Positions 25,538 through 35,046 are shown, counted from the stretch's first letter. The stretch is DNA of 64,000 nucleotides from Parasedimentitalea maritima (GCF_005771405.1 NZ_VAUA01000009.1:124001-188000), one strand, 5' to 3'. Made by a program: numbers and translations. Notes: generated by a model from the letters alone, not told the origin.

Positions 25538-26442
25538 CCACACTGACCCGCCGCCGGTTTTTGACCATTTCCGCCGCGGCCGTTGCCCTACCCGCGCAGG
25601 CCGCGACTGTGCCCATGGCCAATTGGAGCGGCATCGCACTTGGCGCACCTGCCTCGCTGCAAATCGCCGGGCTGACCACAGAACAAGCCGCTCCGGTTTT
25701 TACAAAAATCGAAGGAGAGTTATCCCGCCTGGAACAGGTTTTCAGTCTGTACAAAAACGGATCAGAACTCAGCCGTCTAAATTCAAATGGGATTTTGAAG
25801 GCTCCGTCCCCGGATATGTTGGCAGTGCTCAGCTTGGCAGGTGCAATCCATGCGGCCACCAACGGTGCATTTGATCCCACAGTCCAGCCACTGTGGCAAA
25901 AATCCGTCGGAATGCAATCACCAGACAGCACAACAGGCTGGCAGCACCTAAGATTTGACAGCAGCGCAGTTACATTTGCTGCCCCTAATGGGGCTCAAAT
26001 GGGGCTGACACTAAATGGCATCGCCCAAGGCTATGTTACTGACCAAATTGCAGCAGTGTTACATGACGCAGGCCTGCGTGACGTGCTGGTAGACATGGGT
26101 GAAATCCTAGCTAAGGGAAGCCCAGCACCGGGCCGCGACTGGTACGTGGGCATTGCCGCACCTGAAGGCCAAGTTGTAGAGCGCTTGACCCTATCTGACC
26201 GGGCTCTGGCCACATCTGCTCCGTTTGTGCCCAATGCCGGAGGTCAGATGACAGGGCCACATATTTTACCGCCAACACCACGGCACAAGGTTCAGCAGAC
26301 ATTGGTTTCAATCTCTGCGCCTACGGCAGTTCTTGCCGACGGGCTTTCCACGGCGTGCTGTCTGCTTAGCGCCTCACAAATCAACCAAGCTCTTTCTCAT
26401 TTCCCAAACACCCAAATTGAGACACGACAAGAACTGTCCTAA
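25534..26442 (+). CDS. nosX: NosX, ApbE-family FMN transferase
   Basis: Periplasmic flavin transferase of 302 residues, expected to attach FMN to the NosR threonine. The twin-arginine signal TRRRFLTISAAAVA precedes the ApbE fold. Family landmarks: LSRLEQVFSLYKNGSELSRLN near residue 65 (split here for length), GAFDPTVQPLW near 112, NGIAQGYVTDQIA near 162, and DMGEILAKG near 188. The C-terminal ADGLSTACCLL corresponds to the ApbE DALSTA segment. Last gene of the nos operon; no terminator is evident before the sensor-kinase gene 51 bp downstream. Confidence 0.93.
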   Translation: MTTLTRRRFLTISAAAVALPAQAATVPMANWSGIALGAPASLQIAGLTTEQAAPVFTKIEGELSRLEQVFSLYKNGSELSRLNSNGILKAPSPDMLAVLSLAGAIHAATNGAFDPTVQPLWQKSVGMQSPDSTTGWQHLRFDSSAVTFAAPNGAQMGLTLNGIAQGYVTDQIAAVLHDAGLRDVLVDMGEILAKGSPAPGRDWYVGIAAPEGQVVERLTLSDRALATSAPFVPNAGGQMTGPHILPPTPRHKVQQTLVSISAPTAVLADGLSTACCLLSASQINQALSHFPNTQIETRQELS

Positions 26443-26493
26443 CACCACCACCTCTTGCCTTGCCCCCTGCCGGAATGCCACATTGGCACCAGC

Positions 26494-28503
26494 ATGGGGC
26501 GACCATTGGGCCAGCCCGTTGACCACGGGAGCCAAAACTTGAAATCCGTCCGGCTCCGCCTTCTTCTTCTTGCCCTGCTGCCGATCAGCGTATTGATGCC
26601 ATTGCTTCTGGTTCTGGCCATGACACGCTGGAATGCCGACTACGACGACATGTTGATCGCCAATGTTGACAGCGACCTACGCATTGCTGAGCAATATCTT
26701 GGCCGTATTCTCGCCGGTACAGGGACCGACATACGCAGCGTTTCTGAATCGAGCTTGTTCAGTGATGTTTTACTCGCTCCCCCACGGGAACAGGTACGTT
26801 TTCTAGATCAGCGTCGCGCGGAACTGCAGCTGGATTTCCTTTATTATATCTCAGGCGACGATTTATCAGGGCCGACGTCCAAATGGCCGGTGATCGCGGC
26901 AGCCGCAGCCGGTAGTTTGAGCTCCCGAATTGATGTCTTTTCTGCCAGCGAACTTGCCAGTTTTTCACCTGAACTCGAACAGCGTGCCCGCATTCCACTT
27001 ATTGAAACTGAGGCGGCCGTCCCAACCGCCCGCACCACTGAAGACAGAGGCATGGTGGTTCACGCTGCATCCCCCGTAACTGTTCTCGGTCACGATGGAG
27101 TGCTGGTCGGTGGTATCTTGTTGAATCGAAACCTCGATTTCATCGACACCATCAACGCACTGGTTTATCTCAGCGACAGCGCCGGAGAAAACCGTCAGGG
27201 CACCGCCACACTTTTCCTTGATGACACCCGAGTATCGACAAACGTACGCTTATTCGAAGATGTGCGCGCCCTGGGAACCCGCGTTTCTGCCAGTGTCCGC
27301 CACCGGGTGTTAAATCTTGGTCAGACCTGGCTGGACCGCGCCTTTGTGGTCAACGACTGGTACATTTCCGGCTACCTGCCATTAACGGACAGTTTTGGCA
27401 GCCGAGTTGGAATGCTCTATGTCGGCTTTCTTGAAGCCCCCTATCAAGGGGCAAAACGGGCAGCCTACTGGACCATCGTGGCGGTCTTCATTGGCGTTCT
27501 GGTAATCTCGGCGCCACTGTTTTTATGGCTGGCCAAAGGTATCTTCTTTCCACTGGAGCGAATGACGCAAACCATGAAACGGGTTGAGCGAGGTGATCTT
27601 GCAGCACGCAATGGTGCGGTGGGCAGCCAAGATGAAATTGGTCAAGTGGCGGCCCATTTGGATACCTTGCTGAATCAGGTTCAAGAACGTGACCAGGCCC
27701 TGCGCGACTGGGCCGAAGAGCTGAATGCCCGTGTTGACAAACGAACGACAGAACTGAGCGCGGCCAATGCAAAGCTGGAAGACACTTTCAAACAGCTGGT
27801 GATGAGTGAGAAACTGGCCTCAATCGGTGAAATTACCGCCGGGGTGGCCCATGAAATTAATAATCCAGTGGCCGTAATCCAAGGCAACGTCGACGTCATC
27901 CGCATGACCCTCGACGAACGCTCAACAGAGGTAGAGACAGAACTGACATTGATTGACAATCAGGTGCTTCGGATTGATGCCATTGTGGGAAAGCTGCTGC
28001 AATTTGCCCGTCCAACTGAATTCGGAGCATTTGAGGAAAGCGTCGATATCGCCCCTCTGGTTGAGGATTGTCTGGTACTCGTGGATCACGTCACGTCAAA
28101 GCAAACCATCACCGTAAAGCGGATATTTGGCCCTGCGCCACTGGTCAACATCAACCCCGGCGAGTTGCAACAGGTGGTTATCAATCTGGTTATGAATGCA
28201 GTGCAGGCGATGAAGGGCTCAGGCACCCTGATCCTCAATTTACAAAGCCAATCTCGCGATGGCTGTGAAGGTGCACTGCTGTCCGTCACTGACAGCGGTC
28301 CGGGGATTGATGAAAAGAACCTAGGCTCTGTGTTTAATCCGTTTTACACCACCAAGCCCGGCGAAGGCACCGGACTAGGGCTCTCAATTAGCCAGACCCT
28401 AATTCAACGGGCTGGCGGACTGATCTCAGTGCGCAACCTTGCCCAACCAGGCGCCCAATTCAGCGTCTGGCTGCCCGCTGACGTCCAAACTAAACAGCAG
28501 TAG
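26494..28503 (+). CDS. Sensor histidine kinase (Cache-HAMP-HisKA-HATPase)
   Basis: Membrane kinase of 669 residues. A first membrane helix (LLLLALLPISVLMPLLLVLA, about residues 22-41) precedes a ~280-residue periplasmic sensor region that looks like a Cache fold. A second helix lies near 333-352 (TIVAVFIGVLVISAPLFLWL), followed by HAMP, a coiled coil and HisKA with the phosphorylated His453 in GVAHEINNP. The ATPase shows NLVMNAVQAM, DSGPGID and GEGTGLGLSI. It belongs to the NtrB/DctB-like class. I use the ATG at 26494; the frame extends to 26455. It follows nosX in the same direction, and its best partner is the convergent response regulator 106 bp away. Confidence 0.9.
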   Translation: MGRPLGQPVDHGSQNLKSVRLRLLLLALLPISVLMPLLLVLAMTRWNADYDDMLIANVDSDLRIAEQYLGRILAGTGTDIRSVSESSLFSDVLLAPPREQVRFLDQRRAELQLDFLYYISGDDLSGPTSKWPVIAAAAAGSLSSRIDVFSASELASFSPELEQRARIPLIETEAAVPTARTTEDRGMVVHAASPVTVLGHDGVLVGGILLNRNLDFIDTINALVYLSDSAGENRQGTATLFLDDTRVSTNVRLFEDVRALGTRVSASVRHRVLNLGQTWLDRAFVVNDWYISGYLPLTDSFGSRVGMLYVGFLEAPYQGAKRAAYWTIVAVFIGVLVISAPLFLWLAKGIFFPLERMTQTMKRVERGDLAARNGAVGSQDEIGQVAAHLDTLLNQVQERDQALRDWAEELNARVDKRTTELSAANAKLEDTFKQLVMSEKLASIGEITAGVAHEINNPVAVIQGNVDVIRMTLDERSTEVETELTLIDNQVLRIDAIVGKLLQFARPTEFGAFEESVDIAPLVEDCLVLVDHVTSKQTITVKRIFGPAPLVNINPGELQQVVINLVMNAVQAMKGSGTLILNLQSQSRDGCEGALLSVTDSGPGIDEKNLGSVFNPFYTTKPGEGTGLGLSISQTLIQRAGGLISVRNLAQPGAQFSVWLPADVQTKQQ

Positions 28504-28561
28504 AGCCCGACATATCCAACATCAATCCAGCTTCATCTAGCTAAAAATATCCTGGGGTGAA

Positions 28562-28593
28562 TTGCCCGACTGGGCAAGAGGGGCAACGCCCCT
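28562..28593. terminator. Tandem hairpins between convergent kinase and regulator genes
   Basis: TTGCCC/GGGCAA (28562-28577) and AGGGGC/GCCCCT (28579-28593) lie next to each other in the 105-bp gap. On the minus strand a TTTTT follows about 15 bases later, so two-way termination is plausible. Confidence 0.55.
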
Positions 28594-28608
28594 CCCCCTG
28601 TCACCGGA

Positions 28609-29958
28609 TCAAAACCCCCATGAGGCGCATTTTCGATCGATGGTTTTGCGCGACACACCAAGTCGGCGTGACGCCTCTGCACGGTTGCCCTCACATGCAT
28701 CCAACACATGCATGATGTGGCGCTGGGTGACGAGATCAAGCGTTTCAATTGCCGCCGCACCTGTGATTGCGCCAGTGCCGGAAAACTCTTCTGGAATTTC
28801 ACCTAAGATCACTGAACGCTCGATCAGATTGCGCAATTCTCGTACATTACCCGGCCAATCGTATCGGCTGAACTTCAGTAGTGTTTCTTCATTCAGCTCA
28901 AGGGCTGGCATACCCAAGGTGGTCGAAAATTGCTCCATAAACAGCGCCGCCAGTTCAACGATATCCTCGACTCGTTCCCTTAATGGGGGCATCACGATCT
29001 GAACGACATTGATGCGATGATACAGGTCCGCGCGGAACCGGCCATCGGCCACAGCCTGCTTCAGATCAGCGTTAGTGGCAAACAAGAAGCGCAGATTCAG
29101 TGGGATGTCACGCTCTGCACCGACTGGACGGATGCGTTGATCCTCCAGCACCCGCAGCAGCGCCGCCTGAACTTGGTCCGGCATTTGCGCCACTTCGTCC
29201 AGAAATAACGTGCCTCCATCAGCATGCAGGAACAAACCATCCTTGCGCCGATCCTGGTCGTCAACCATGCCAAACAACTCGTGCGCAATCCGGTCTGGCG
29301 CGATAGCCGCACAATTGACTGCAACAAAAGGCTTTCCAGCCCGTTCGGACAAAGAATGCAGGGTTCGGGCTGCAATTTCCTTGCCCGTTCCACTGGCCCC
29401 CATGAACAAAACCGGAGTGGGCAGCGGCGCAAGTCGCGCCAGCATATCACGCGCCTGACAGATTGCTGCAGATTTACCCAGCAAGCGACCCCGACCAGCA
29501 CTGCCTTCAGCCGACAGTTCGTGCTTCAACAGATAGTTCTCGCGCCGCAGATACTTGCGGTCCAGCGCCCGCGCCACCGAGTTCAGGATCTGATTGGCCC
29601 GAAAGGGTTTGAGCACAAAATCGGCAACCCCGATACGCAGCGCCTGAATGGCCGTCTCTAGATCAGCGTAGGCCGTGACCAAAATTGTATCAGCAAACAA
29701 CCCCACCCGGCGCTGCTCCTGCACCCACTCCAATCCAGTCTTCCCCGGCATGATGTTATCCAGAACAACCAGATCAAAATGGGATTGATCCAAGATCGCT
29801 GTGGCTTCAGCAGCTGACGCCGCCTGTTCCACTTTTTTGCAGCGCGGCGTTAGGATCTTGGTCAAAAAATTCCGCATGCCGGGTTCGTCATCGATCACCA
29901 GTATCGAGGCCCCGGCCAGGCTTTCCCCATATTCGTCACGCGCCACAGGGGTCTGCAT
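28609..29958 (-). CDS. NtrC-type response regulator lacking the GAFTGA loop
   Basis: Response regulator of 449 residues: receiver (phosphoacceptor Asp67 in VVLDNIMPG), AAA+ domain (GASGTGKE, GGTLFLDEVAQMP) and a Fis-type C-terminal helix-turn-helix (EASRRLGVSRKTIDRK). Where sigma-54 activators carry GAFTGA, this protein reads HELFGMVDDQDRRKDGLFLH, so the sigma-54 contact loop is missing. By analogy with Rhodobacter capsulatus NtrC, which also lacks that loop and works with sigma-70, it may act on sigma-70 promoters or repress. The ATG at 29958 overlaps the stop of the 44-residue peptide gene (TGATG). A GTG one codon earlier is possible. It lies at the 3' end of the formate dehydrogenase operon. 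Confidence 0.9.
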   Translation of the reverse strand: MQTPVARDEYGESLAGASILVIDDEPGMRNFLTKILTPRCKKVEQAASAAEATAILDQSHFDLVVLDNIMPGKTGLEWVQEQRRVGLFADTILVTAYADLETAIQALRIGVADFVLKPFRANQILNSVARALDRKYLRRENYLLKHELSAEGSAGRGRLLGKSAAICQARDMLARLAPLPTPVLFMGASGTGKEIAARTLHSLSERAGKPFVAVNCAAIAPDRIAHELFGMVDDQDRRKDGLFLHADGGTLFLDEVAQMPDQVQAALLRVLEDQRIRPVGAERDIPLNLRFLFATNADLKQAVADGRFRADLYHRINVVQIVMPPLRERVEDIVELAALFMEQFSTTLGMPALELNEETLLKFSRYDWPGNVRELRNLIERSVILGEIPEEFSGTGAITGAAAIETLDLVTQRHIMHVLDACEGNRAEASRRLGVSRKTIDRKCASWGF

Positions 29959-30092
29959 CACTTCACCACATCTAGTCGGACGGAAGCCCCAGATAGTTTT
30001 TCATGCGAAGCAAAACCTGCCTGGTTCAGCAGCAGATTGGCACCCAGAGCAATCACCGCAACTGCGGCAAACCCGGTCAACATGGCTTTCAT
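29958..30092 (-). CDS. 44-residue membrane peptide, coupled to the response regulator
   Basis: A short frame I translated by hand: ATG at 30092, preceded by GGAG, stop TGA at 29958-29960, 44 residues. It begins MKAMLTGFAAVAVIALGANL, one hydrophobic helix with a short basic start, and ends with a polar tail (FASHEKLSGASVRLDVVK). Its stop codon overlaps the regulator's ATG. The helix could also be a signal peptide, giving a ~20-residue periplasmic peptide. No family recognised. It sits between fdhC and the regulator on the same strand, so roles in the dehydrogenase complex or in signalling are both open. Confidence 0.6.
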   Translation of the reverse strand: MKAMLTGFAAVAVIALGANLLLNQAGFASHEKLSGASVRLDVVK

Positions 30093-30175
30093 CGTTTCAG
30101 TTCTCCGGCTGTGGTCGAATGTATCAGAATTTCAATCAGGCTGCGCCGCTCCTGCGGTACAACGGTATCAGATCC

Positions 30176-30208
30176 GGTGCGGCTTGACGAACGCCAAACG
30201 GCCGCACC
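30176..30208 (-). other. Hairpin after fdhC
   Basis: GGTGCGGC and GCCGCACC are perfect 8-bp arms around a 17-nt loop, 17 bp after the fdhC stop. No T-run follows on the minus strand. It may protect the fdh message end or reduce read-through to the peptide/regulator pair. Confidence 0.4.
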
Positions 30209-30225
30209 GAAGACGTGAAAGTGAA

Positions 30226-31419
30226 TTAGTCCGCTGGCGACTGCTTAGTGGGATTACCCTGCGAAGTATCTTGCTCCTGCTGGATCTCTTCGAGCCAGAT
30301 ACTATGGTGCTGCTTGGCCCAGGCCTCGTCGACCTCTCCACTACCCATCGCGTCATAAGCGCCTTCCATACCAACCGAACCGATATAGATATGTGCGATG
30401 ACGATCGCCATCAGCACAAAGGCTAGAATGGCGTGCCAAAGCTGAGCCAGTTGCATTTCTTCCTGTGGCGCCAGTGTTTCTGACAATTCCCCAAGTCCCA
30501 ACAGGCTTGACAGCCCGATGTCGTTTACCACGGCAAAAGTTTTGGCAAACATCGGTAACTCATATGGAAACAGCAGGGATACGCCAGTGATCGAAATGGA
30601 GGCACCAAACAGAACAACAGACCAGAAGATCACTTTTTGCCCGGCATTAAATTTCTTGGCTGGTGGGTGCTTGCTGCCCACAATTCCGCCAGCCTGTGCG
30701 ATCCAGACTAAATCTGTACGATCTGGCAGGTTATGTACGACCCACATGACAAAGATAATCACCAATCCAACGATAAAGGCCCAAGCGACGTTGTTGTGCA
30801 CCCATTTCCCCAACTCCAGAAATGTCGCGTTTGCTTCTTTCCCAAGGTACGGGGCAATTGCCACGCGGCCAAACAATGTAATCAATCCGGTAATGCCCAG
30901 CAAAATGAACGACCCACCCAGTAACCAATGGCCAAAACGTTCAAACGCCCTGAAACGGGTCACCGTACGGCCTGTTTTTTCACCATCAATGGGAATTTTG
31001 CCGCGCAACAGATAGAACACGACCAGCAACGCGAGCGTTCCCAACAGTAACCAACCGCCATATTGGCGCAGTGGCCCAGCCCGATAAGCCAGCCATCTCA
31101 TACCACCATCTTGGACCAGAACCGTAGCGACTTCACCGCCAGCCGACACCCGAACGTCGGCCGAGCCATAGCGCAATGCGCGCCAAAATTCAGGGTCTGA
31201 GACACCTCCCTGTGTACCCAATTGTGGTACGCCCGGCAGACTGGCTGAATCGCCAACATTTTCACGCCGAAAAGTGTCGTCAACTGCGACGCTGTTCTGG
31301 CGTGCCATGATGTCAGCAAGCGTTTGAGCCCCGCCAGTGGCGGAACGATCAGGTGTGGTTTGTGCTGTAGCTGGCAAGGCCATGGTCAGGCATACCAGTA
31401 GCCAAAGAAGAACGCGCAT
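30226..31419 (-). CDS. fdhC: Formate dehydrogenase cytochrome b subunit (gamma)
   Basis: Membrane cytochrome b556-type subunit of 397 residues that passes electrons from the Fe-S subunit to quinone. I use the ATG at 31419 (GAGGA ribosome site); the frame extends to 31533. A cleavable signal (RVLLWLLVCLTMALPATAQ) precedes an unusual periplasmic stretch of ~90 residues. Then come membrane helices near residues 110-130, 163-185, 213-235, 260-285 and 345-365, with heme-ligand-type histidines in FERFGHWLLGG, KWVHNNVAW and QLWHAILAF. FdoI/FdnI are only ~210 residues; the long form with N-terminal domain is typical of this alphaproteobacterial branch. Confidence 0.9.
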   Translation of the reverse strand: MRVLLWLLVCLTMALPATAQTTPDRSATGGAQTLADIMARQNSVAVDDTFRRENVGDSASLPGVPQLGTQGGVSDPEFWRALRYGSADVRVSAGGEVATVLVQDGGMRWLAYRAGPLRQYGGWLLLGTLALLVVFYLLRGKIPIDGEKTGRTVTRFRAFERFGHWLLGGSFILLGITGLITLFGRVAIAPYLGKEANATFLELGKWVHNNVAWAFIVGLVIIFVMWVVHNLPDRTDLVWIAQAGGIVGSKHPPAKKFNAGQKVIFWSVVLFGASISITGVSLLFPYELPMFAKTFAVVNDIGLSSLLGLGELSETLAPQEEMQLAQLWHAILAFVLMAIVIAHIYIGSVGMEGAYDAMGSGEVDEAWAKQHHSIWLEEIQQEQDTSQGNPTKQSPAD

Positions 31420-31545
31420 TGGGTCCTCGACATTCTGTAAATTGAAAAGCGCCCCGTCTCCGGACGGACAACGGGTTGGAATTTCTAACATTCCAATAGG
31501 TTTGCTACCGGCGGCCTTCACAGCCGCCGGCAATACTATAGTGGC

Positions 31546-32139
31546 TTACTCGCCCTTTTGGTCGTAGGCAGTGCCCCAACCCCAAGCACCAGCACCAAAG
31601 CCGCGAGAAACGATGCGCTCACGGTAGACCGCAGACACGACGTCGCCGTCACCGGCCAGCAGTGCTTTGGTCGAGCACATCTCGGCGCAGATCGGCAGCT
31701 TGCCTTCAGCGATCCGGTTGCGACCGTACTTAGCGAACTCGGCTGTCGAGTGGTTTTCTTCCGGGCCACCGGCGCAGAAGGTACACTTGTCCATCTTGCC
31801 ACGGCTGCCGAAATTGCCAGCCTGCGGATACTGCGGCGCGCCAAATGGGCAAGCGTAGAAGCAATACCCACAACCGATGCACAGATCCTTGGAGTGCAGC
31901 ACCACACCGTCGTCGGTCTGGTAGAAGCAATCCACAGGGCAAACAGCCATACAAGGCGCATCCGAACAATGCATACAGGCGACTGAGATCGACCGTTCAC
32001 CGGGCTTACCATCATTGATGGTCACAACACGGCGGCGGTTGATGCCCCAAGGCACCTCGTGCTCGTTCTTACAGGCGGTGACGCAGGCGTTGCATTCAAT
32101 GCAGCGGTCGGCGTCGCAGAGGAACTTAGCTCTTGCCAT
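31546..32139 (-). CDS. fdhB: Formate dehydrogenase iron-sulfur subunit (beta)
   Basis: Four-cluster ferredoxin subunit of 197 residues carrying electrons from FdhA to FdhC. Cysteine groups: CDADRCIECNACVTACK near residue 8, CMHCSDAPCMAVCPVDC near 55, CIGCGYCFYACPFGAP near 90 and CTFCAGG near 120. No membrane helix at the C-terminus, unlike FdoH, so membrane attachment is via FdhC. It lies 12 bp after fdhA with ribosome site GGAG. Confidence 0.94.
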   Translation of the reverse strand: MARAKFLCDADRCIECNACVTACKNEHEVPWGINRRRVVTINDGKPGERSISVACMHCSDAPCMAVCPVDCFYQTDDGVVLHSKDLCIGCGYCFYACPFGAPQYPQAGNFGSRGKMDKCTFCAGGPEENHSTAEFAKYGRNRIAEGKLPICAEMCSTKALLAGDGDVVSAVYRERIVSRGFGAGAWGWGTAYDQKGE

Positions 32140-32151
32140 CTTTCTTTCTCC

Positions 32152-35046
32152 TTATGCTGCACTGATGCTGCAGAGAGTACATTTTGTCTCCTGCATCTGG
32201 GTGACGCTGTCATAGCCATAGGTCTGAGCAGTGTTTGAGCTTTCGCCCAGCACATAGGGGTCAGCTCCGTCAGGATATTTGTCCCGCAGGTCCTTACCCT
32301 GGTAGTGCCCACCAAAGTGGAACGGCATAAAGGCTACGCCTTCGCCGACCCGTTCAGTGACCATCGCCATCACTTTGACTTTGCCGCCTTCGGGGCTTTC
32401 GACCCAGACCTGAGCCCCATCACGCACGCCGATATTGTTGGCGTCCCGGGTGTTGATCTCGACAAACATGTCTTGCTGCAACTCAGCCAACCAAGGGTTG
32501 GATCGGCTTTCTTCGCCGCCACCCTCATACTCGACCAACCGGCCGGATGTGAGAATGATCGGGAAGTCCTTGGACACGTCTTTCTTCTGGATCGAGGCAT
32601 ACAAAGTCGGCAGACGATAGGCCTGACGGTCTTCGTATGTTGGATAGTCTTCGACCAGATCACGACGGTTGGTGTACAGAGGCTCGCGGTGAACAGGAAC
32701 CGGATCCGGGAAAGTCCACACAACGGCACGCGCCTTGGCGTTACCAAATGGCGCACACTCGTGCTTGATCGCAACCCGCTGGATGCCGCCCGAGAGGTCG
32801 GTTTTCCAGTTGGTCTTTGGACCTGCAACGGCATCAATCGATGCGCGTTCCTCATCCGTCAGATCACCGTCCCAGCCAAGGTCCATCAGCATCTGCATGG
32901 TGAATTCCGGATATCCATCCTGGATTTCCGAGTTCACCGAGTAGACACCGTCGGCCAGCAAGTTATCGCCGTCCCGTTCAACACCAAAGCGGGCGCGGAA
33001 GGTCAGGCCACCCTCGGAAACCGGCTTGGACATGTCGTAAAGGTTTGGCGTACCGGGGTGGTTCATCTCGTCCGTCCCCCAACACGGCCATGGCAGACCA
33101 TAATAGTCCCCATCTGCCGGTCCACCAACAGCCCGCAAGGTGGTGCGGTCAAAGGTGTGCTGGTTGGCCATGTGCTTTTTCAAGCGCTCTGGGCTTTGGC
33201 CAGTATAGCCAATGGTCCACAGGCCTTTGTTGAGTTCGCGTGTGACGCTTTCAACATTTGGCGTGTTTTCATCGTCCATTTCGATGTTACGGAAAAAGCG
33301 ATCAGCCCAGCCAAATTTGTTCGCAAACAGACCCATGATTTCATGGTCAGTTTTGCTCTCAAACAGCGGATCAAAGATCTTGTCCCGCCACTGAAGCGAC
33401 CGGTTCGATGCTGTAACCGAGCCATATGTTTCGTACTGCGTACAGGCTGGCAACAAATAGCAACCATCGGTACGGTCATGCAACACAGCCGAGACGGTGG
33501 GATACGGGTCGATCACGACCAGCATGTCCAGCTTCTCCATCGCTGTCTTCATTTCCGGACCACGGGTCTGCGAGTTTGGCGCGTGACCCCAAAGAACCAT
33601 CGCCCGCACGTTGTTGGGCTGGTCGATATTGTCCTTGTCTTCCAGAACACCATCAATCCAACGGCTGACCGGAATGCCCTTCAGGTTTTGCAGCGACTTA
33701 TCTTTACCGTCTGCACTTTTCAACATGTCGAACTGGCTGGTCAACCATTCGGGATCTTCATCCCAAACACGTGCCCAATGGCCCCAGGCCCCCTTTGACA
33801 GACCGTAATAGCCCGGCAAAGTATGGCTTAGAACACCAAGGTCGGTGGCACCTTGAACGTTGTCGTGACCACGGAAAATGTTGGTCCCGCCACCGCTTGT
33901 GCCCATATTGCCCAGCGCCAATTGCAGGATGCAATATGCGCGGGTGTTGTTGTTGCCCGTGGTGTGTTGCGTACCCCCCATACACCAAATCACGGTGCCG
34001 GGACGGTTGTTGGCCAATGTCTTGGCAACCCGGTGCAGCTGCGATCCGGGAACACCCGTTACGCGCTCAACCTCTTCTGGGTTCCACTTTTTGACCTCTT
34101 CCCTGATCTGGTCCATGCCCCAAACACGGGTGCGAATGAACTCTTTGTCTTCCCAACCATTTTCAAAGATGTGGTACAAAATGCCCCAGACCAATGCGAC
34201 GTCAGTACCTGGACGCAGGCGCACATATTCGTCGGCGTGTGCCGCAGTCCGGGTAAAGCGCGGATCACAGACGATTAGCGGTGCGTTGTTTTGTTCTTTG
34301 GCTTTCAGGATGTGCAGCAAGGAAACCGGGTGAGCCTCGGCCGGGTTGCCGCCAATCACAAAGATTGCCTTGGAGTTGTGGATGTCGTTGTAGCTGTTGG
34401 TCATGGCGCCGTAGCCCCATGTGTTTGCTACGCCAGCCACGGTTGTCGAGTGACAGATCCGCGCCTGGTGGTCGACGTTGTTTGTGCCCCAATAGGCCGC
34501 AAACTTGCGGAACAGATAGGCCTGTTCGTTGCTGTGCTTAGCCGAGCCAAGCCAGTAAACACTGTCAGGTCCGCTTTCCTCGCGGATATCCATCATGCCG
34601 CCGCCGATCTCGTCGATCGCCTGTTCCCAGCTGATACGCTTCCATTCACCACCCTCTTTTTTCATCGGGTACTTCAGGCGACGTTCACCATGGGCGTGCT
34701 CGCGAACTGCGGCCCCTTTAGCGCAATGGGCGCCTAGGTTGAATGGGCTGTCCCAACCAGGCTCTTGCCCGACCCAGACACCATTTTGAACTTCAGCAAC
34801 CACGGTACAGCCGACTGAACAGTGGGTACAGACGGACTTTACGGTTTCGACAGCGCCCGCAGCAGCAGTTGCTGCATTGGCCCGCGTCACAGAACCGCCG
34901 GTGGCGGCAATAGCGGTCAAGCCACCGATGGCCAGACCAGAACCACGCAGAAACGCGCGGCGGTCAACGGAGCTTTCCGCGACCTTGGAGAGGATACTTG
35001 TCCGCTGGGAGCGTCTCGCAACCCCGTTGGTCTTTTTCCTAAGCAT
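32152..35046 (-). CDS. fdhA: Formate dehydrogenase catalytic subunit (alpha), cysteine type
   Basis: Molybdo/tungsto-bis-MGD enzyme of 964 residues oxidising formate to CO2 in the periplasm. Residues 28-58 are a twin-arginine signal (DRRAFLRGSGLAIGGLTA). The 4Fe-4S ligands lie in VCTHCSVGCTV and GAHCAKGA. The metal ligand is Cys198 in RICHSTTVAG, where E. coli FdnG has selenocysteine, and the His follows directly. TWGYGAMTNSYNDI, IWCMGGTQHTTG and the C-terminal molydopterin domain are normal. The adjacent tungstate transporter suggests tungsten as the metal. A ribosome site GGGAGG lies before the ATG at 35046. Accessory genes follow upstream in the same direction. Confidence 0.95.
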   Translation of the reverse strand: MLRKKTNGVARRSQRTSILSKVAESSVDRRAFLRGSGLAIGGLTAIAATGGSVTRANAATAAAGAVETVKSVCTHCSVGCTVVAEVQNGVWVGQEPGWDSPFNLGAHCAKGAAVREHAHGERRLKYPMKKEGGEWKRISWEQAIDEIGGGMMDIREESGPDSVYWLGSAKHSNEQAYLFRKFAAYWGTNNVDHQARICHSTTVAGVANTWGYGAMTNSYNDIHNSKAIFVIGGNPAEAHPVSLLHILKAKEQNNAPLIVCDPRFTRTAAHADEYVRLRPGTDVALVWGILYHIFENGWEDKEFIRTRVWGMDQIREEVKKWNPEEVERVTGVPGSQLHRVAKTLANNRPGTVIWCMGGTQHTTGNNNTRAYCILQLALGNMGTSGGGTNIFRGHDNVQGATDLGVLSHTLPGYYGLSKGAWGHWARVWDEDPEWLTSQFDMLKSADGKDKSLQNLKGIPVSRWIDGVLEDKDNIDQPNNVRAMVLWGHAPNSQTRGPEMKTAMEKLDMLVVIDPYPTVSAVLHDRTDGCYLLPACTQYETYGSVTASNRSLQWRDKIFDPLFESKTDHEIMGLFANKFGWADRFFRNIEMDDENTPNVESVTRELNKGLWTIGYTGQSPERLKKHMANQHTFDRTTLRAVGGPADGDYYGLPWPCWGTDEMNHPGTPNLYDMSKPVSEGGLTFRARFGVERDGDNLLADGVYSVNSEIQDGYPEFTMQMLMDLGWDGDLTDEERASIDAVAGPKTNWKTDLSGGIQRVAIKHECAPFGNAKARAVVWTFPDPVPVHREPLYTNRRDLVEDYPTYEDRQAYRLPTLYASIQKKDVSKDFPIILTSGRLVEYEGGGEESRSNPWLAELQQDMFVEINTRDANNIGVRDGAQVWVESPEGGKVKVMAMVTERVGEGVAFMPFHFGGHYQGKDLRDKYPDGADPYVLGESSNTAQTYGYDSVTQMQETKCTLCSISAA

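Noticed and set aside
32305-33798. Open frame of 497 codons on the plus strand
   Set aside because: Antisense to fdhA, which has complete motifs; no ribosome site or domain in the plus-strand frame.
34453-34455. Selenocysteine codon in formate dehydrogenase
   Set aside because: The codon at the metal-ligand position reads TGT (cysteine), and no SECIS hairpin is needed or seen.
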